Shown in pieces: positions 19,931 to 28,395 of a stretch of DNA of 57,691 bases. Each line of letters starts with the position of its first letter. Position 1 is the stretch's first letter. Source of the stretch: an uncultured Pelagibacteraceae bacterium (GTDB lineage: Bacteria > Pseudomonadota > Alphaproteobacteria > Pelagibacterales > AG-422-B15); the NCBI GenBank assembly GCA_902589175.1, contig CACIRX010000007.1:1-57691 (forward strand), in the 5' to 3' direction. The notes below the pieces were generated by a model. It saw only the letters and a list, made by a program, of their open reading frames with translations, did not search any database and was not told the origin of the DNA. A program made the translations under genes and the position numbers.

Positions 19931-19981
19931 AATAAACTCTCCTTCAGCAGGTAATGCACCAATGGGCGAAACTCGCTGACT

Positions 19982-20026
19982 GGTGTCGATACCTTTATTT
20001 ATGGCACCGCAGAAATAATATTTCTG
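19982..20026. promoter_or_regulatory. Two dyads in the ffh-dapF divergent gap
   Basis: The 198 bases between the ffh start and the dapF ATG carry two inverted repeats. The first pairs GGTGTC (19982-19987) with GGCACC (20003-20008), with one G-T pair, as a stem with a 15-base loop. The second, 20010-20026, is a perfect 8-bp palindrome around one central base (CAGAAATA-A-TATTTCTG), a shape often used by dimeric regulators. Nothing identifies the binding protein. No tRNA, 4.5S RNA or gene is seen in the rest of the gap. Confidence 0.35.
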
Positions 20027-20128
20027 ACGGAAAACGTGAGTTTTTTATTACTTCAGTAAGTTAATGTCAAGATTCATTTAATTTCTTATTTACTGGAAAA
20101 ATCAAAATTGGCTCAATATAAAGTGTTT

Positions 20129-20953
20129 ATGCACGAGTTTAAGTTCGTAAAGATGAATGGCCTTGGAAATGATTTTATTGTTATTGACCAAAGGGTATCT
20201 GAATTTGATTTATCAGAAGAACAAATAAAATTAATTTGTAACAGAACAGACGGGGTTGGCTGCGATCAACTAATCATGATTAGGAAGTCACAAGATAACA
20301 GCGATCCAATGATTAAATTTTTTAATTCAGATGGAACTGAAATAGATGCTTGCGGAAATGGTTCGCGTTGTGTTGCAAACTTTTTAATGAAAGAAACAAA
20401 GAGTGAGAAAATAAACTTAACTACGCGTGAAAGAACAATTACATGTGAAAAGATTAATGATGTCACAGTTAGTGTAAATATGGGCAAGCCAAAATTCAAA
20501 TGGAATGAAATACCTTTAATTAAAGATGTTGATCCAGTGGATATAAATTTTTCAATCAAAGACCTTACTCTAAAAAAACCATTTTTAGTTAACATTGGTA
20601 ATCCACATATTATTTTTTTTGATGATGAAATCGAAAAATATGATGTTGAAAGTTTTGGATCTTTAATTGAAAACGATAGTTTATTTCCTGAAAAAATAAA
20701 TGTGAGTTTTGCAAATTTAAAAAGTGATAATCACATTGTACTAAATGTATGGGAAAGGGGTGCAGGAAAAACAAATGCTTGTGGTACGGCTGCTTGTGCA
20801 ACAGCTGTAGCAGGAGTTGAAATGGGATTGATAAAAAATAAGGTGACAGTAACATTGCCAGGGGGAGATTTAGAAATATATTACAAAAGTAATGATAATA
20901 TTATTATGACTGGTCCAACTGAGATAAATTTTACTGATAAATATAAGCTGTGA
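20129..20953 (+). CDS. dapF: Diaminopimelate epimerase
   Basis: Interconverts LL- and meso-diaminopimelate for lysine and peptidoglycan synthesis. The two catalytic cysteines are in DACGNGSRC (Cys75) and NACGTAACA (Cys218), counting from the start chosen here. FVKMNGLGNDF at the N-terminus, CDQLIMI, and VWERGAGKT before the second cysteine also fit. I chose the ATG at 20129, giving 274 residues; a TTG at 20108 would add 7 residues with no family support. Its stop codon overlaps the GTG start of the DCC-family gene in GTGA. dapF next to mtaB and ftsY is a common alphaproteobacterial order. Confidence 0.95.
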   Translation: MHEFKFVKMNGLGNDFIVIDQRVSEFDLSEEQIKLICNRTDGVGCDQLIMIRKSQDNSDPMIKFFNSDGTEIDACGNGSRCVANFLMKETKSEKINLTTRERTITCEKINDVTVSVNMGKPKFKWNEIPLIKDVDPVDINFSIKDLTLKKPFLVNIGNPHIIFFDDEIEKYDVESFGSLIENDSLFPEKINVSFANLKSDNHIVLNVWERGAGKTNACGTAACATAVAGVEMGLIKNKVTVTLPGGDLEIYYKSNDNIIMTGPTEINFTDKYKL

Positions 20954-21336
20954 GCAATAAAAATTCTAAAAAAAATACTAAAATATACTTCAATAACTCA
21001 TGCAGTGTCTGTAGGTTTGAAATAAACCATTATAAGAAACTTAATAATGTTATTGATTGGGTCGATGTTACTCAAAATAAAGTTGCTGAAAAGGAAACCT
21101 CAAAAGAACCAAGTCAATTGATAAGACGTCTTCATGCCAAACATGATGGAAAGATATTAGAAGGAATCGATGCTTTTTTACTGATATGGTCTCAACTTCC
21201 AAGGTATAAATGGCTTTATAATTTTATTAAATTGCCGCTTATCTATCATTTGAGTCATATATTGTATGAAGTTCTTGCATTTGCTCTATATTTAAAAAAT
21301 CGAAATCAAATAAGTAATGAAAGATCCAGAAATTAA
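20950..21336 (+). CDS. DCC-family (DUF393) thiol-disulfide-like protein
   Basis: A 128-residue protein with the DUF393 pattern: a beta strand KIYFNN followed by a CxxC pair (CSVC, Cys18 and Cys21), then a helix. The usual DCC start is Asp-Cys-Cys; here it is Ser-Cys-Ser-Val-Cys, so the family name is only partly met, but the GKILEGIDAFLLIWSQLPRYKWL block with a C-terminal hydrophobic segment is typical. The function of the family is not established; a redox role is inferred from the cysteines. The start is GTG, overlapping the dapF stop by 4 bases, and the end overlaps mtaB by 20 bases. Confidence 0.85.
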   Translation: MSNKNSKKNTKIYFNNSCSVCRFEINHYKKLNNVIDWVDVTQNKVAEKETSKEPSQLIRRLHAKHDGKILEGIDAFLLIWSQLPRYKWLYNFIKLPLIYHLSHILYEVLAFALYLKNRNQISNERSRN

Positions 21337-22573
21337 AACTTACGGATGTAGACTGAATTTTTACGAGTCTGAAGTTATAAGAAAATACGCTAAAGATAAC
21401 AATCTTCATAACCATATTTTTATTAATAGTTGCGCCGTTACAAATAAAACTATCGCTGATCTGAAAAATGAAATTAGAAAAGTAAAAAAAGAAAATCAAC
21501 ATAGTCAAGTCGTTCTTACTGGTTGTGCTGCACAGATACATAAAAAAGACTTTGAGGCGATGAGCGAAGTTGACTCCATCGTTGGAAATAAAGAAAAATT
21601 AGAATCCTCGACCTATAAAACTATAAGAGAAAGTAATAAGCCAGTAAACTTAGTAGGAGATATATTCGAAAATGAGCAGGCAATTTCACCGATTATAAGT
21701 AAAGTTAAAAACAGAATAAGAGGATTTGTGCAAATACAAAATGGATGTGATCACAGGTGTACATTTTGTATTATTCCATATGGGCGGGGTAATTCAAGAA
21801 GTGTGGATCCAAAAAATATTATAAAACAAATAAAGTCACTTCTAAAGGAGGACTATAAGGAAATAGTGCTGACAGGCGTTGATCTCACAAGCTATGGTAC
21901 TGATTTAGAGAAAAAAATTTCATTGTCAAAGTTAGTAAAAATTATTCTAAATAAGTTACCTCAACTTAATAGACTGAGACTGTCATCACTTGATATCGCA
22001 GAAATAGATGATGAATTAATAAATCTTTACGGGAGTGAGAAACGTTTACTTCCTCATATTCATTTATCGCTGCAGGCTGGTGATAATATGATTTTAAAAA
22101 GAATGAAAAGAAGACATTCAAGAGAAGATGCAATTAATTCAATAGAGCGCATCAGAACTGTTAGACCTGATATTGTATTTGGTGCAGACTTAATTGCAGG
22201 ATTTCCAACAGAGACGGAGGAAATGTTTCTAAATTCAGTGCGACTTATAGACGAATGTAACATTACTTTTTTGCACGTCTTTCCATTTTCACCAAGAGAA
22301 GGAACGCCCGCTGCTAGAATGCCTCAACTAGACCGAGAAATTATAAAAAAAAGAGCAAAAATACTCAGAAATATTGGCGAGCGAAAGATTACCGAGCACT
22401 ACGATAAGCTTAAAAATAAAGAGATTAACCTTATTGTTGAGAGTCAAAATCAAGGTAGGTCAGATACATTTGCAAAAGTCTGTCTCGATGATAATTTTGA
22501 AGCGGGTAAAATAATAAAAATGCTTGTCACTGGAAAGCGTCAAGATGGCTTAATTGGAAATATAATTGTTTAA
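21317..22573 (+). CDS. mtaB: tRNA t6A37 methylthiotransferase
   Basis: Radical-SAM enzyme that adds a methylthio group to t6A37 in tRNA. The N-terminal UPF0004 domain shows its cluster cysteines in TYGCRLN, NSCAVT and TGCAAQ. The radical SAM motif is CDHRCTFCIIPYGRG, with a C-terminal TRAM-like region ending in GLIGNIIV. The short N-terminus and the TYGC pattern fit MtaB better than MiaB or RimO. At 418 residues it has the normal length. It lies between the DCC gene and ftsY with overlaps on both sides of 20 and 8 bases. Confidence 0.93.
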   Translation: MKDPEIKTYGCRLNFYESEVIRKYAKDNNLHNHIFINSCAVTNKTIADLKNEIRKVKKENQHSQVVLTGCAAQIHKKDFEAMSEVDSIVGNKEKLESSTYKTIRESNKPVNLVGDIFENEQAISPIISKVKNRIRGFVQIQNGCDHRCTFCIIPYGRGNSRSVDPKNIIKQIKSLLKEDYKEIVLTGVDLTSYGTDLEKKISLSKLVKIILNKLPQLNRLRLSSLDIAEIDDELINLYGSEKRLLPHIHLSLQAGDNMILKRMKRRHSREDAINSIERIRTVRPDIVFGADLIAGFPTETEEMFLNSVRLIDECNITFLHVFPFSPREGTPAARMPQLDREIIKKRAKILRNIGERKITEHYDKLKNKEINLIVESQNQGRSDTFAKVCLDDNFEAGKIIKMLVTGKRQDGLIGNIIV

Positions 22574-23438
22574 GAGTTTAAAATCAGGCCTAGCAAAAGT
22601 ATTTACAAATCAAAAAATTGATCAAAATACAATACAGGATTTCGAGGATCTTCTCATAACTTCTGACGTTGATGTTGAAACATCAGAACTGATTACAACA
22701 AAATTAGGAAATGAAAAATTTTCTAATGCTCCTTCACTGGAAGAAATTCAATCATCTCTTAGTAAAATTATAAATGAAATTGTATCAAAAAATATAAAGA
22801 AAATTGACTATAGAAATAATACAAAACCCTACGTTATATTAATGGTAGGAGTAAATGGTTCAGGTAAAACTACAACAATTGCAAAATTGGCAAATCAATT
22901 TCAACAAGAAAAGAAAAATGTTCTGTTGGTTGCCGCCGATACCTTTAGAGCAGCGGCTGCGGAGCAATTGAATAAATGGGCTGATAAAATAGGAACAGAC
23001 TTCATAAGAGATGATGATAAATCTGACCCTGCAAGTGTCGTATTTAAGTCAATTGAATATGCAAATAAAAATAATATTGACGTAGTTATAATCGATACAG
23101 CTGGAAGACTTCAGAATAAAACTGATTTAATGGAACAATTAGGTAAAATTGACCGAGTGCTTAAAAAACACGATGAAACACTTCCTCATGACTCAATAAT
23201 ATCGATTGACGCTACAACAGGTCAAAATGCCTTAAAACAAGTGGAAGAATTTAATAAATTTACCAAAATAACTGGGATTATTATGACAAAATTTGACTCC
23301 AATGCAGCAGGGGGGACGCTTGTATCAATTTCCAATAAAACAAAAATACCAATTTTAGCAATTGGCAGTGGTGAGCAAATCAGTGATCTTATTGATTTTG
23401 ATCCTGAGCAATTTTCAAATAATTTTATTAAAAATTAA
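22566..23438 (+). CDS. ftsY: Signal recognition particle receptor FtsY
   Basis: The membrane-associated GTPase that docks SRP to the translocon. The 290-residue protein is essentially only the NG domain: G1 GVNGSGKTTT at residues 95-104, AADTFRAAAAEQL, DTAGRLQNKTDLMEQL, TKFDSNAAGG and the ending GEQISDLIDFDPEQF. The acidic A domain of enteric FtsY is absent, as in several compact bacterial FtsY proteins, leaving an amphipathic helix (MFKSLKSGLAKVF) to bind the membrane. The start is a TTG at 22566-22568, overlapping mtaB by 8 bases; no ATG nearby gives the conserved helix. It converges with a PagL-like gene, overlapping by 4 bases. Confidence 0.95.
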   Translation: MFKSLKSGLAKVFTNQKIDQNTIQDFEDLLITSDVDVETSELITTKLGNEKFSNAPSLEEIQSSLSKIINEIVSKNIKKIDYRNNTKPYVILMVGVNGSGKTTTIAKLANQFQQEKKNVLLVAADTFRAAAAEQLNKWADKIGTDFIRDDDKSDPASVVFKSIEYANKNNIDVVIIDTAGRLQNKTDLMEQLGKIDRVLKKHDETLPHDSIISIDATTGQNALKQVEEFNKFTKITGIIMTKFDSNAAGGTLVSISNKTKIPILAIGSGEQISDLIDFDPEQFSNNFIKN

Positions 23439-23920
23439 AAAGGTCTTATGAGTGAGATTGTTGCGCTTTCTGTTCCAGGATTCGTATCACCAATGCTTGC
23501 ATTGGATATATGATTTAAATTAAATCCTATTCGACTTGATTTAAGTTTATATGAAAACTCAATCTGACTTCTAAATTCAAGATTATATCCTAAATCTTTA
23601 CTATCTCCTCGATCATAATATCCCAACGCAAAGCTTGGAGTAAAAAACCATTTTTTTGAAATTCCAATATCTTTTCTTAAACCTGAATAAATATATTTTC
23701 CGTTATCTCCATTTCTCATAACACCCAAGAAAGGTTTAAGATCATAATCATTTTTTAAAAAGTTATTCCCATACAAATATTCAAATCTTAATTCTGATGA
23801 GTCAACTGTGTCATTTACATCAAATTGACCTAATGAAAAAGACCACATGTTTTCTTCATTACTTTGAGAACTAAATCCATAGGATATTAAAATTAAAATT
23901 GTAAAAAATAATTTTTTCAT
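23435..23920 (-). CDS. PagL-like lipid A 3-O-deacylase family protein
   Basis: A 161-residue secreted protein with a signal peptide at residues 1-17 and beta-barrel-like alternating strands, ending in IRPF, as for outer-membrane proteins. The PagL-type catalytic set is visible at the C-terminus: HISNASIG (His137, Ser139) followed by NPGTES (Glu151). Family members remove an acyl chain from the 3-position of lipid A. No tryptophan-rich signature or other family is a better fit. It ends the minus-strand cluster that begins with ccmA, with the 99-residue secreted unknown 10 bases upstream. The function here is inferred from motifs only. Confidence 0.75.
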   Translation of the reverse strand: MKKLFFTILILISYGFSSQSNEENMWSFSLGQFDVNDTVDSSELRFEYLYGNNFLKNDYDLKPFLGVMRNGDNGKYIYSGLRKDIGISKKWFFTPSFALGYYDRGDSKDLGYNLEFRSQIEFSYKLKSSRIGFNLNHISNASIGDTNPGTESATISLIRPF

Positions 23921-23930
23921 AAAAAGATTT

Positions 23931-24230
23931 TTATGATCCGTATCTTACAAATGTATCGGCTACTTCACCTTCTTGTACATAACCACCTGACCAAGTTACA
24001 CATCCACCTGACCATTTAACAACGTTACCTTCACCGTCACATCCATCAGCAACTATTTCTTCTAGCTTCTCATATAATGGCTCTTGTAATTCTTGAAATT
24101 CAGAAATATCTTCTCTTGTTGTAAGCTCAACATCTTCATAGTCTTTTGTCTCATCTTCAATTCCACCTGCAAAAGTGAAATTCAGACCAAGGAAAAAAAA
24201 TAATAAAAACGCATAAATTTTTGATTTCAT
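23931..24230 (-). CDS. Small secreted acidic protein, unknown
   Basis: The start is the ATG at 24228-24230, preceded by AGAGGTG at good spacing; an upstream start would add a non-coding-like stretch before a signal peptide. The 99-residue product has a signal peptide at about residues 1-22 (MKSKIYAFLLFFF onward, cut near TFAGG), then an acidic region rich in Glu and Asp, two cysteines, and a tryptophan-glycine motif repeated as KWSGGC and TWSGGY near the end. I do not recognise the family. It lies 72 bases downstream of ccmH and 10 bases upstream of the PagL-like gene, so it is probably co-transcribed with them. Confidence 0.75.
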   Translation of the reverse strand: MKSKIYAFLLFFFLGLNFTFAGGIEDETKDYEDVELTTREDISEFQELQEPLYEKLEEIVADGCDGEGNVVKWSGGCVTWSGGYVQEGEVADTFVRYGS

Positions 24231-24302
24231 ATACACCTCTTTTAATTTCACTATAATATAAATTTTCAAATTGTTTAAAAGATATCTACAAATTGTCAAA
24301 AA

Positions 24303-24659
24303 TTAGGCATGGCTTCTTTTTTGTCTATAAATTGCAATGGCTCCAATTGTCATTATGAGGAATGGCAGAGACCATAATATATAAGTTAAGCTGTTAAATG
24401 GCGGCGTCATTAAAATCCAATCGCCATATCTTTCTACTAAATATTCTTTAATTTGGCGATCGGTCTCACCTTGACTAATTTTTTCACGAATAAGTTTTTT
24501 TAGATCCTCTGCTAATTCTGCATTAGATTCATGAATTGTTTGGCCCTGACAAACAAGACACCTTACCTCTTTAAAAAGCTCAATTGCCCTAGGATCTTCT
24601 GCTATACCGTTATTTTGCAGCAAAAAAATGAGTAAAAATATCTTAATTATTTTAGTCAT
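24303..24659 (-). CDS. ccmH: Cytochrome c maturation protein CcmH
   Basis: Membrane-anchored thiol reductant that holds apocytochrome c in reduced form for heme attachment. A signal anchor at residues 5-20 is followed by VRCLVCQGQ (Cys34 and Cys37), the LVCQ motif typical of CcmH/CycL, then ELAEDLKKLIREKISQG, a YGDWILMTPPF stretch and a C-terminal transmembrane helix. The 118-residue length matches the short CcmH form. A separate CcmI with TPR repeats is not seen in the window. It follows ccmG by 3 bases. Confidence 0.95.
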   Translation of the reverse strand: MTKIIKIFLLIFLLQNNGIAEDPRAIELFKEVRCLVCQGQTIHESNAELAEDLKKLIREKISQGETDRQIKEYLVERYGDWILMTPPFNSLTYILWSLPFLIMTIGAIAIYRQKRSHA

Positions 24660-24662
24660 ACC

Positions 24663-25187
24663 TCAATTATCCCTAATTATTGGAAGAATTTTCTCTTCCA
24701 TCTCATTCATATGAATTGGACCAATATGTTTATAAATTATTATACCGTTGGCAATAATATAAGTCTCAGGAACGCCGTAAACTCCAAGATCAATAGATGT
24801 TCTTCCTGAATTGTCTGAGCCAATTTTGACAAATGGATTTCCAAGATCATTTATGAAATTTTTTGCTTCTTCATTATTATCCTTGTAATTCAAACCAAAT
24901 ATTTCCACTTCATAAAGTTCTGACAATACCATTAATACGTCATGTTCTGCTCGACATGGTATACACCAAGAAGACCAAACATTTAATAAAATTGGATTCT
25001 CACTATTTAAGTCTAAATTTGAAAGCTCTTCCTGTCCAAAAAGGTTCGGTAACGAAAATTCTGGTACTTTTTTCCCAACAAGAGGACTTGAAAGTTTTGA
25101 TGTATCATTATTTAAAGAAAAAAATAAGAATATACTCAACAAAATTATTAAAACCAAAGGTAAAAATTTTAAATGATTACTTTTCAT
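24663..25187 (-). CDS. ccmG: Thiol-disulfide oxidoreductase CcmG/DsbE
   Basis: A thioredoxin-fold protein held in the membrane by an N-terminal helix (about residues 8-24), supplying electrons to CcmH and apocytochrome c. VPEFSLPNLFG precedes the active-site WSSWCIPCRAEH (Cys75 and Cys78). The downstream GVYGVPETYII is the typical DsbE cis-proline loop. The length of 174 residues is usual. It overlaps the end of ccmF by 11 bases. Confidence 0.95.
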   Translation of the reverse strand: MKSNHLKFLPLVLIILLSIFLFFSLNNDTSKLSSPLVGKKVPEFSLPNLFGQEELSNLDLNSENPILLNVWSSWCIPCRAEHDVLMVLSELYEVEIFGLNYKDNNEEAKNFINDLGNPFVKIGSDNSGRTSIDLGVYGVPETYIIANGIIIYKHIGPIHMNEMEEKILPIIRDN

Positions 25188-27078
25188 TGAGACGTCCGAC
25201 TCTTATGGAAGCAGATATAATCCCCCCAATGATTATCATTAAAGTACCTAACCAAAGTATTGTCATGAAAGGTTTAATATGCATTCTGACACTTATTGAC
25301 TGCTGATCTTGAGGAACATTCATGACAAGGTATATATCTGAAAAAAACTTGTGCAAAATACTTGCTTCCGAAGTAATTGTAGGTGGATTTGAATAAAATC
25401 TGATTTCAGGAGTGAATGTATCTATTAACTTACCATCTTTTTTCATGAGAAAATATGCTTTTAGTGAATTATAATTACTTTCCTCAACTTGCTCAATTTT
25501 ATCAAAACTAAAAATATATTTTTGCAGTTGTAAATTATCTCCAACTTTAGCGTTATAAATTCTTTCCTCAGAATAAACAGCATTACTCACAACTGCCATC
25601 ATCAAGATACCAAATCCAGCATGTGCAAGATTTTGGCCTAAGTTGGTTCTTACTAAAATGTTTTGCTTATTAAAGTTTATACTAGCTGTCAAAGAAGAAA
25701 TTATTAAAAGTAAACTAAAAAAAATAATTAAAATTTCAGTCAAATTAAATAGTTCAAAATATAGACTGATTATCAATGTAATTGTTAATGATGTAATAAC
25801 GAGATATCGCAATTGAATAATTATTTGATAAAGTTTTGTATCAGTCCATCCTAAACGTGGAGAAATAAACATAAAAAAAAGAAAAAGTATTATGATGGGG
25901 GCAATTGTCGTTGAATAATATTTTGGACCAACAGTTAAGCTCTTATTAAGTAATAAATCTGTTGCAAGAGGATACATGGTTCCCAAAAAAACAATTGTTA
26001 AAATAGTTATCAAAAGCCAATTATTTATTTGTATACCTGTACCCCTGCTGACCAAACCCATACTACCTATCTTATTAATTTTTTCAGAGTTGTAGGCAAA
26101 TAAGCTAAAAGAAAAGACAAGTATAAGAAAAATAAATAGTAAAATAAATAAACCTCTTCCGGGATCACTAGCGAAGGTATGAACTGAGTTTAGAATTCCG
26201 GACCGGACAAGAAATGTTCCAACTAAGCTCAATGAAAATGTAAGTATGGCTAAAATAATAGTCCAGGATTGCATGACATTTCTTTTCTGAAGTATCAACA
26301 CACAGTGAATTAATGCGGTTGCGGCTATCCATGGCATTAACGATGCATTCTCAACTGGATCCCAAAACCAATAACCTCCCCAGCCAAGTTCATAATAAGC
26401 CCAAAATGAACCCAGAGCTATCCCAGCTGTAAGAAATGCCCATGCAGAAAAAACCCAAGGTTTAACAATTGAAGCCCATTGTTGATCAACTTCTTTAGTA
26501 ATTAATCCTGCGATTGCTAGACTAAATACCAAAGAAAAACCAACATAGCCTATATACAACACAGGTGGATGAATTGCTAAGAGTGGATCCTGTAAAATAG
26601 GATTTAAACCAATCCCGTCAAAAAAATTATTTTGATTTAACGTAAATGGATTAGATAAAAAAAATAAAAATGCGACAAATCCAAAAATCATAATACTTTG
26701 TATCGCAACTGTTATCTCTTTAAACCGTTCTGAAATTCCTCTTGAAAGAGCAAATAAAAAATTAAATAAAACCAAAATTAATATCCATAAAAGCATACTT
26801 CCTTCATGATTTCCCCAAACACCAGAGAATTTATATATAAGTGGTTTTTCTGAATGAGAATTGAAATAAACTAAATCAAAATTAAAATCAGAAATAAGAA
26901 AAAGATAAATTAGAATTAAAAATGATAATAATATTGAAATTAACTGTACATAGGCCAGCATCATAATACCAGGTCTTGTGAATATTTTATTATTTATAAT
27001 TTTACTAGACTGAATCAGTGATGCAGTTAGACAAAGAAGTAGTAAAAAATTTGAAATATAAAAAATATATAAACTCAT
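25177..27078 (-). CDS. ccmF: Heme lyase CcmF
   Basis: Large inner-membrane protein that transfers heme from CcmE to apocytochrome c. The 633-residue chain contains many transmembrane segments, the WWD-type motif GGYWFWDPVENASLMPW, the AIHPPVLYIGYVGFS block with a conserved histidine, and GSMLLWI early on. The C-terminal periplasmic loop is followed by a last helix. ATGA overlap couples it to ccmE upstream, and ccmG overlaps its end. Confidence 0.97.
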   Translation of the reverse strand: MSLYIFYISNFLLLLCLTASLIQSSKIINNKIFTRPGIMMLAYVQLISILLSFLILIYLFLISDFNFDLVYFNSHSEKPLIYKFSGVWGNHEGSMLLWILILVLFNFLFALSRGISERFKEITVAIQSIMIFGFVAFLFFLSNPFTLNQNNFFDGIGLNPILQDPLLAIHPPVLYIGYVGFSLVFSLAIAGLITKEVDQQWASIVKPWVFSAWAFLTAGIALGSFWAYYELGWGGYWFWDPVENASLMPWIAATALIHCVLILQKRNVMQSWTIILAILTFSLSLVGTFLVRSGILNSVHTFASDPGRGLFILLFIFLILVFSFSLFAYNSEKINKIGSMGLVSRGTGIQINNWLLITILTIVFLGTMYPLATDLLLNKSLTVGPKYYSTTIAPIIILFLFFMFISPRLGWTDTKLYQIIIQLRYLVITSLTITLIISLYFELFNLTEILIIFFSLLLIISSLTASINFNKQNILVRTNLGQNLAHAGFGILMMAVVSNAVYSEERIYNAKVGDNLQLQKYIFSFDKIEQVEESNYNSLKAYFLMKKDGKLIDTFTPEIRFYSNPPTITSEASILHKFFSDIYLVMNVPQDQQSISVRMHIKPFMTILWLGTLMIIIGGIISASIRVGRLNEK

Positions 27079-27512
27079 TCACCTTGCCATTTGCCAGATT
27101 TTTTAAGAGTTTCTATAACTTCGGGAGGCATATAGTTTTCGTCGTGCTTAGCTAAGACTTTATTTGCAATAAATCTACCATCATTCATATAAACCCCCTC
27201 GACTACAACTCCCTTATCTTCAGCAAATAAATTCGGCAAAATACCCTCGTATTTCACATCAATTTTGTTATCACCATCAGTAATACTGAAATAAAAAATA
27301 CTGTCAGTTTCGTTTTGAAAAGAGTCTACTGATACAAGTCCTCCCAACCTCATTATTTGACCTTGTTTATCTGAATTTTTTAAAAGTTCAGTAGGGCCAT
27401 AAAAATATATTATATTATCTCTTAAGTTAAAAATAATTATCAATACAGCGATTGAAACAATAATTAAACTTAATAGAAATTTAATTAATCTGCTTTTTAC
27501 TAAATTAGTCAA
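27075..27512 (-). CDS. ccmE: Heme chaperone CcmE
   Basis: Periplasmic heme carrier anchored by one N-terminal helix. An OB-fold domain follows, with LGGLVSVDSF near residue 56. The covalent heme histidine is in LAKHDENYMPPE (His123, with Tyr127 four residues later). The length of 145 residues is normal. The start is a TTG (27510-27512) overlapping the end of ccmD by 8 bases, and its stop overlaps ccmF in ATGA. The order ccmC-ccmD-ccmE-ccmF supports the call. Confidence 0.95.
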   Translation of the reverse strand: MTNLVKSRLIKFLLSLIIVSIAVLIIIFNLRDNIIYFYGPTELLKNSDKQGQIMRLGGLVSVDSFQNETDSIFYFSITDGDNKIDVKYEGILPNLFAEDKGVVVEGVYMNDGRFIANKVLAKHDENYMPPEVIETLKKSGKWQGE

Positions 27513-27660
27513 TTTTGTTTTTTGTATTATTAAAAATTTTTTCGTATTTCCTTAAATTCAATATATTGATTAAAAAAAATATAATTAAAGAAAAGAAAAA
27601 AATACCATATGAAGACCAAACAAATATTGCATATCCACCCATATCTAATAATTCATTCAT
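27505..27660 (-). CDS. ccmD: Small heme-exporter subunit CcmD
   Basis: A short gene found by hand translation between ccmC and ccmE. It encodes 51 residues starting MNELLDMGGYAIFVWSSYG, then one transmembrane helix and a charged C-terminus (LRKYEKIF). The MGGYxxYVWxxY-type N-terminus and single helix are the CcmD pattern; CcmD stabilises the CcmABCE complex in the inner membrane. The ATG at 27658-27660 overlaps the stop of ccmC by one base, and its end overlaps the ccmE start by 8 bases. Confidence 0.9.
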   Translation of the reverse strand: MNELLDMGGYAIFVWSSYGIFFFSLIIFFLINILNLRKYEKIFNNTKNKID

Positions 27661-28361
27661 TAGTTGCTGGTCCTTAACACTTTATTTTCAATCAGAACAA
27701 GTCTGAATCTAATTAGTGATACTGTTACTAGAAATAAAAAACAGGCAGCTGTCATTATAAATAATGGAATCAGCATACTAACATCAATACTTGGCGCAGA
27801 AAGTTTCGAAATTGAAGCAGGTTGATGCAAAGTGTTCCACCAATCAACTGAAAATTTAATTATTGGTATATTGATAAAACCTATTATTGCTAGTGCTGCT
27901 GATATTTTTGAAGCAAGTTCCTTGTTTGATATTGCCTGCCAAAGAAAGATATAAGCGATGTAAAGGAAAAATAATATTAACATAGAAGTTAATCTTGCAT
28001 CCCATACCCACCATACACCCCATGTAGGCTTGCCCCATATACTTCCGGTTATTAATGACATTAAAGTAAATACCATTCCTACTTGAGCTATTGATCTTGC
28101 GACAACATTAAAAAGAGGATTTCGGGTTATGAACCAAAGAACACATGAACCAGCTAGAATTGAATAAGTCATGAGTGCAAACCATGCTGAGGGAACATGT
28201 ATATACATAATCCTCATTGAATCTCCTTGAATATAATCTGGAGGAGATTGAAAAAGTGAATAATATAAGCCTATAACAAATGCAAAAATTGTTGCAAAAA
28301 TCAGGTATGGATTAGCAGACTTGATAAGTTCAATATGGTTATTTTTAATTTTAATATACAT
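27660..28361 (-). CDS. ccmC: Heme-exporting inner-membrane protein CcmC
   Basis: Loads heme on CcmE. The 233-residue protein has six transmembrane segments, and the periplasmic WWD motif reads WGKPTWGVWWVWDARLTS near residue 115. Conserved histidines occur in MYIHVPSAW and in WWNTLHQPAS. The order ccmB-ccmC-ccmD is conserved. It begins 34 bases after the end of ccmB. Confidence 0.97.
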   Translation of the reverse strand: MYIKIKNNHIELIKSANPYLIFATIFAFVIGLYYSLFQSPPDYIQGDSMRIMYIHVPSAWFALMTYSILAGSCVLWFITRNPLFNVVARSIAQVGMVFTLMSLITGSIWGKPTWGVWWVWDARLTSMLILFFLYIAYIFLWQAISNKELASKISAALAIIGFINIPIIKFSVDWWNTLHQPASISKLSAPSIDVSMLIPLFIMTAACFLFLVTVSLIRFRLVLIENKVLRTSN

Positions 28362-28395
28362 TTTCTAATATATATATATCGACTTGAAGTATTGC

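Noticed and set aside
20108..20128. TTG start for dapF giving 7 more residues
   Set aside because: The ATG at 20129 leaves the usual short lead before the conserved KMNGLGNDF motif, and the extra residues have no family support.
19931..20128. A 4.5S RNA gene next to ffh
   Set aside because: No GGTG...AGCAG-type core or long hairpin is present in this gap; only short dyads are found.
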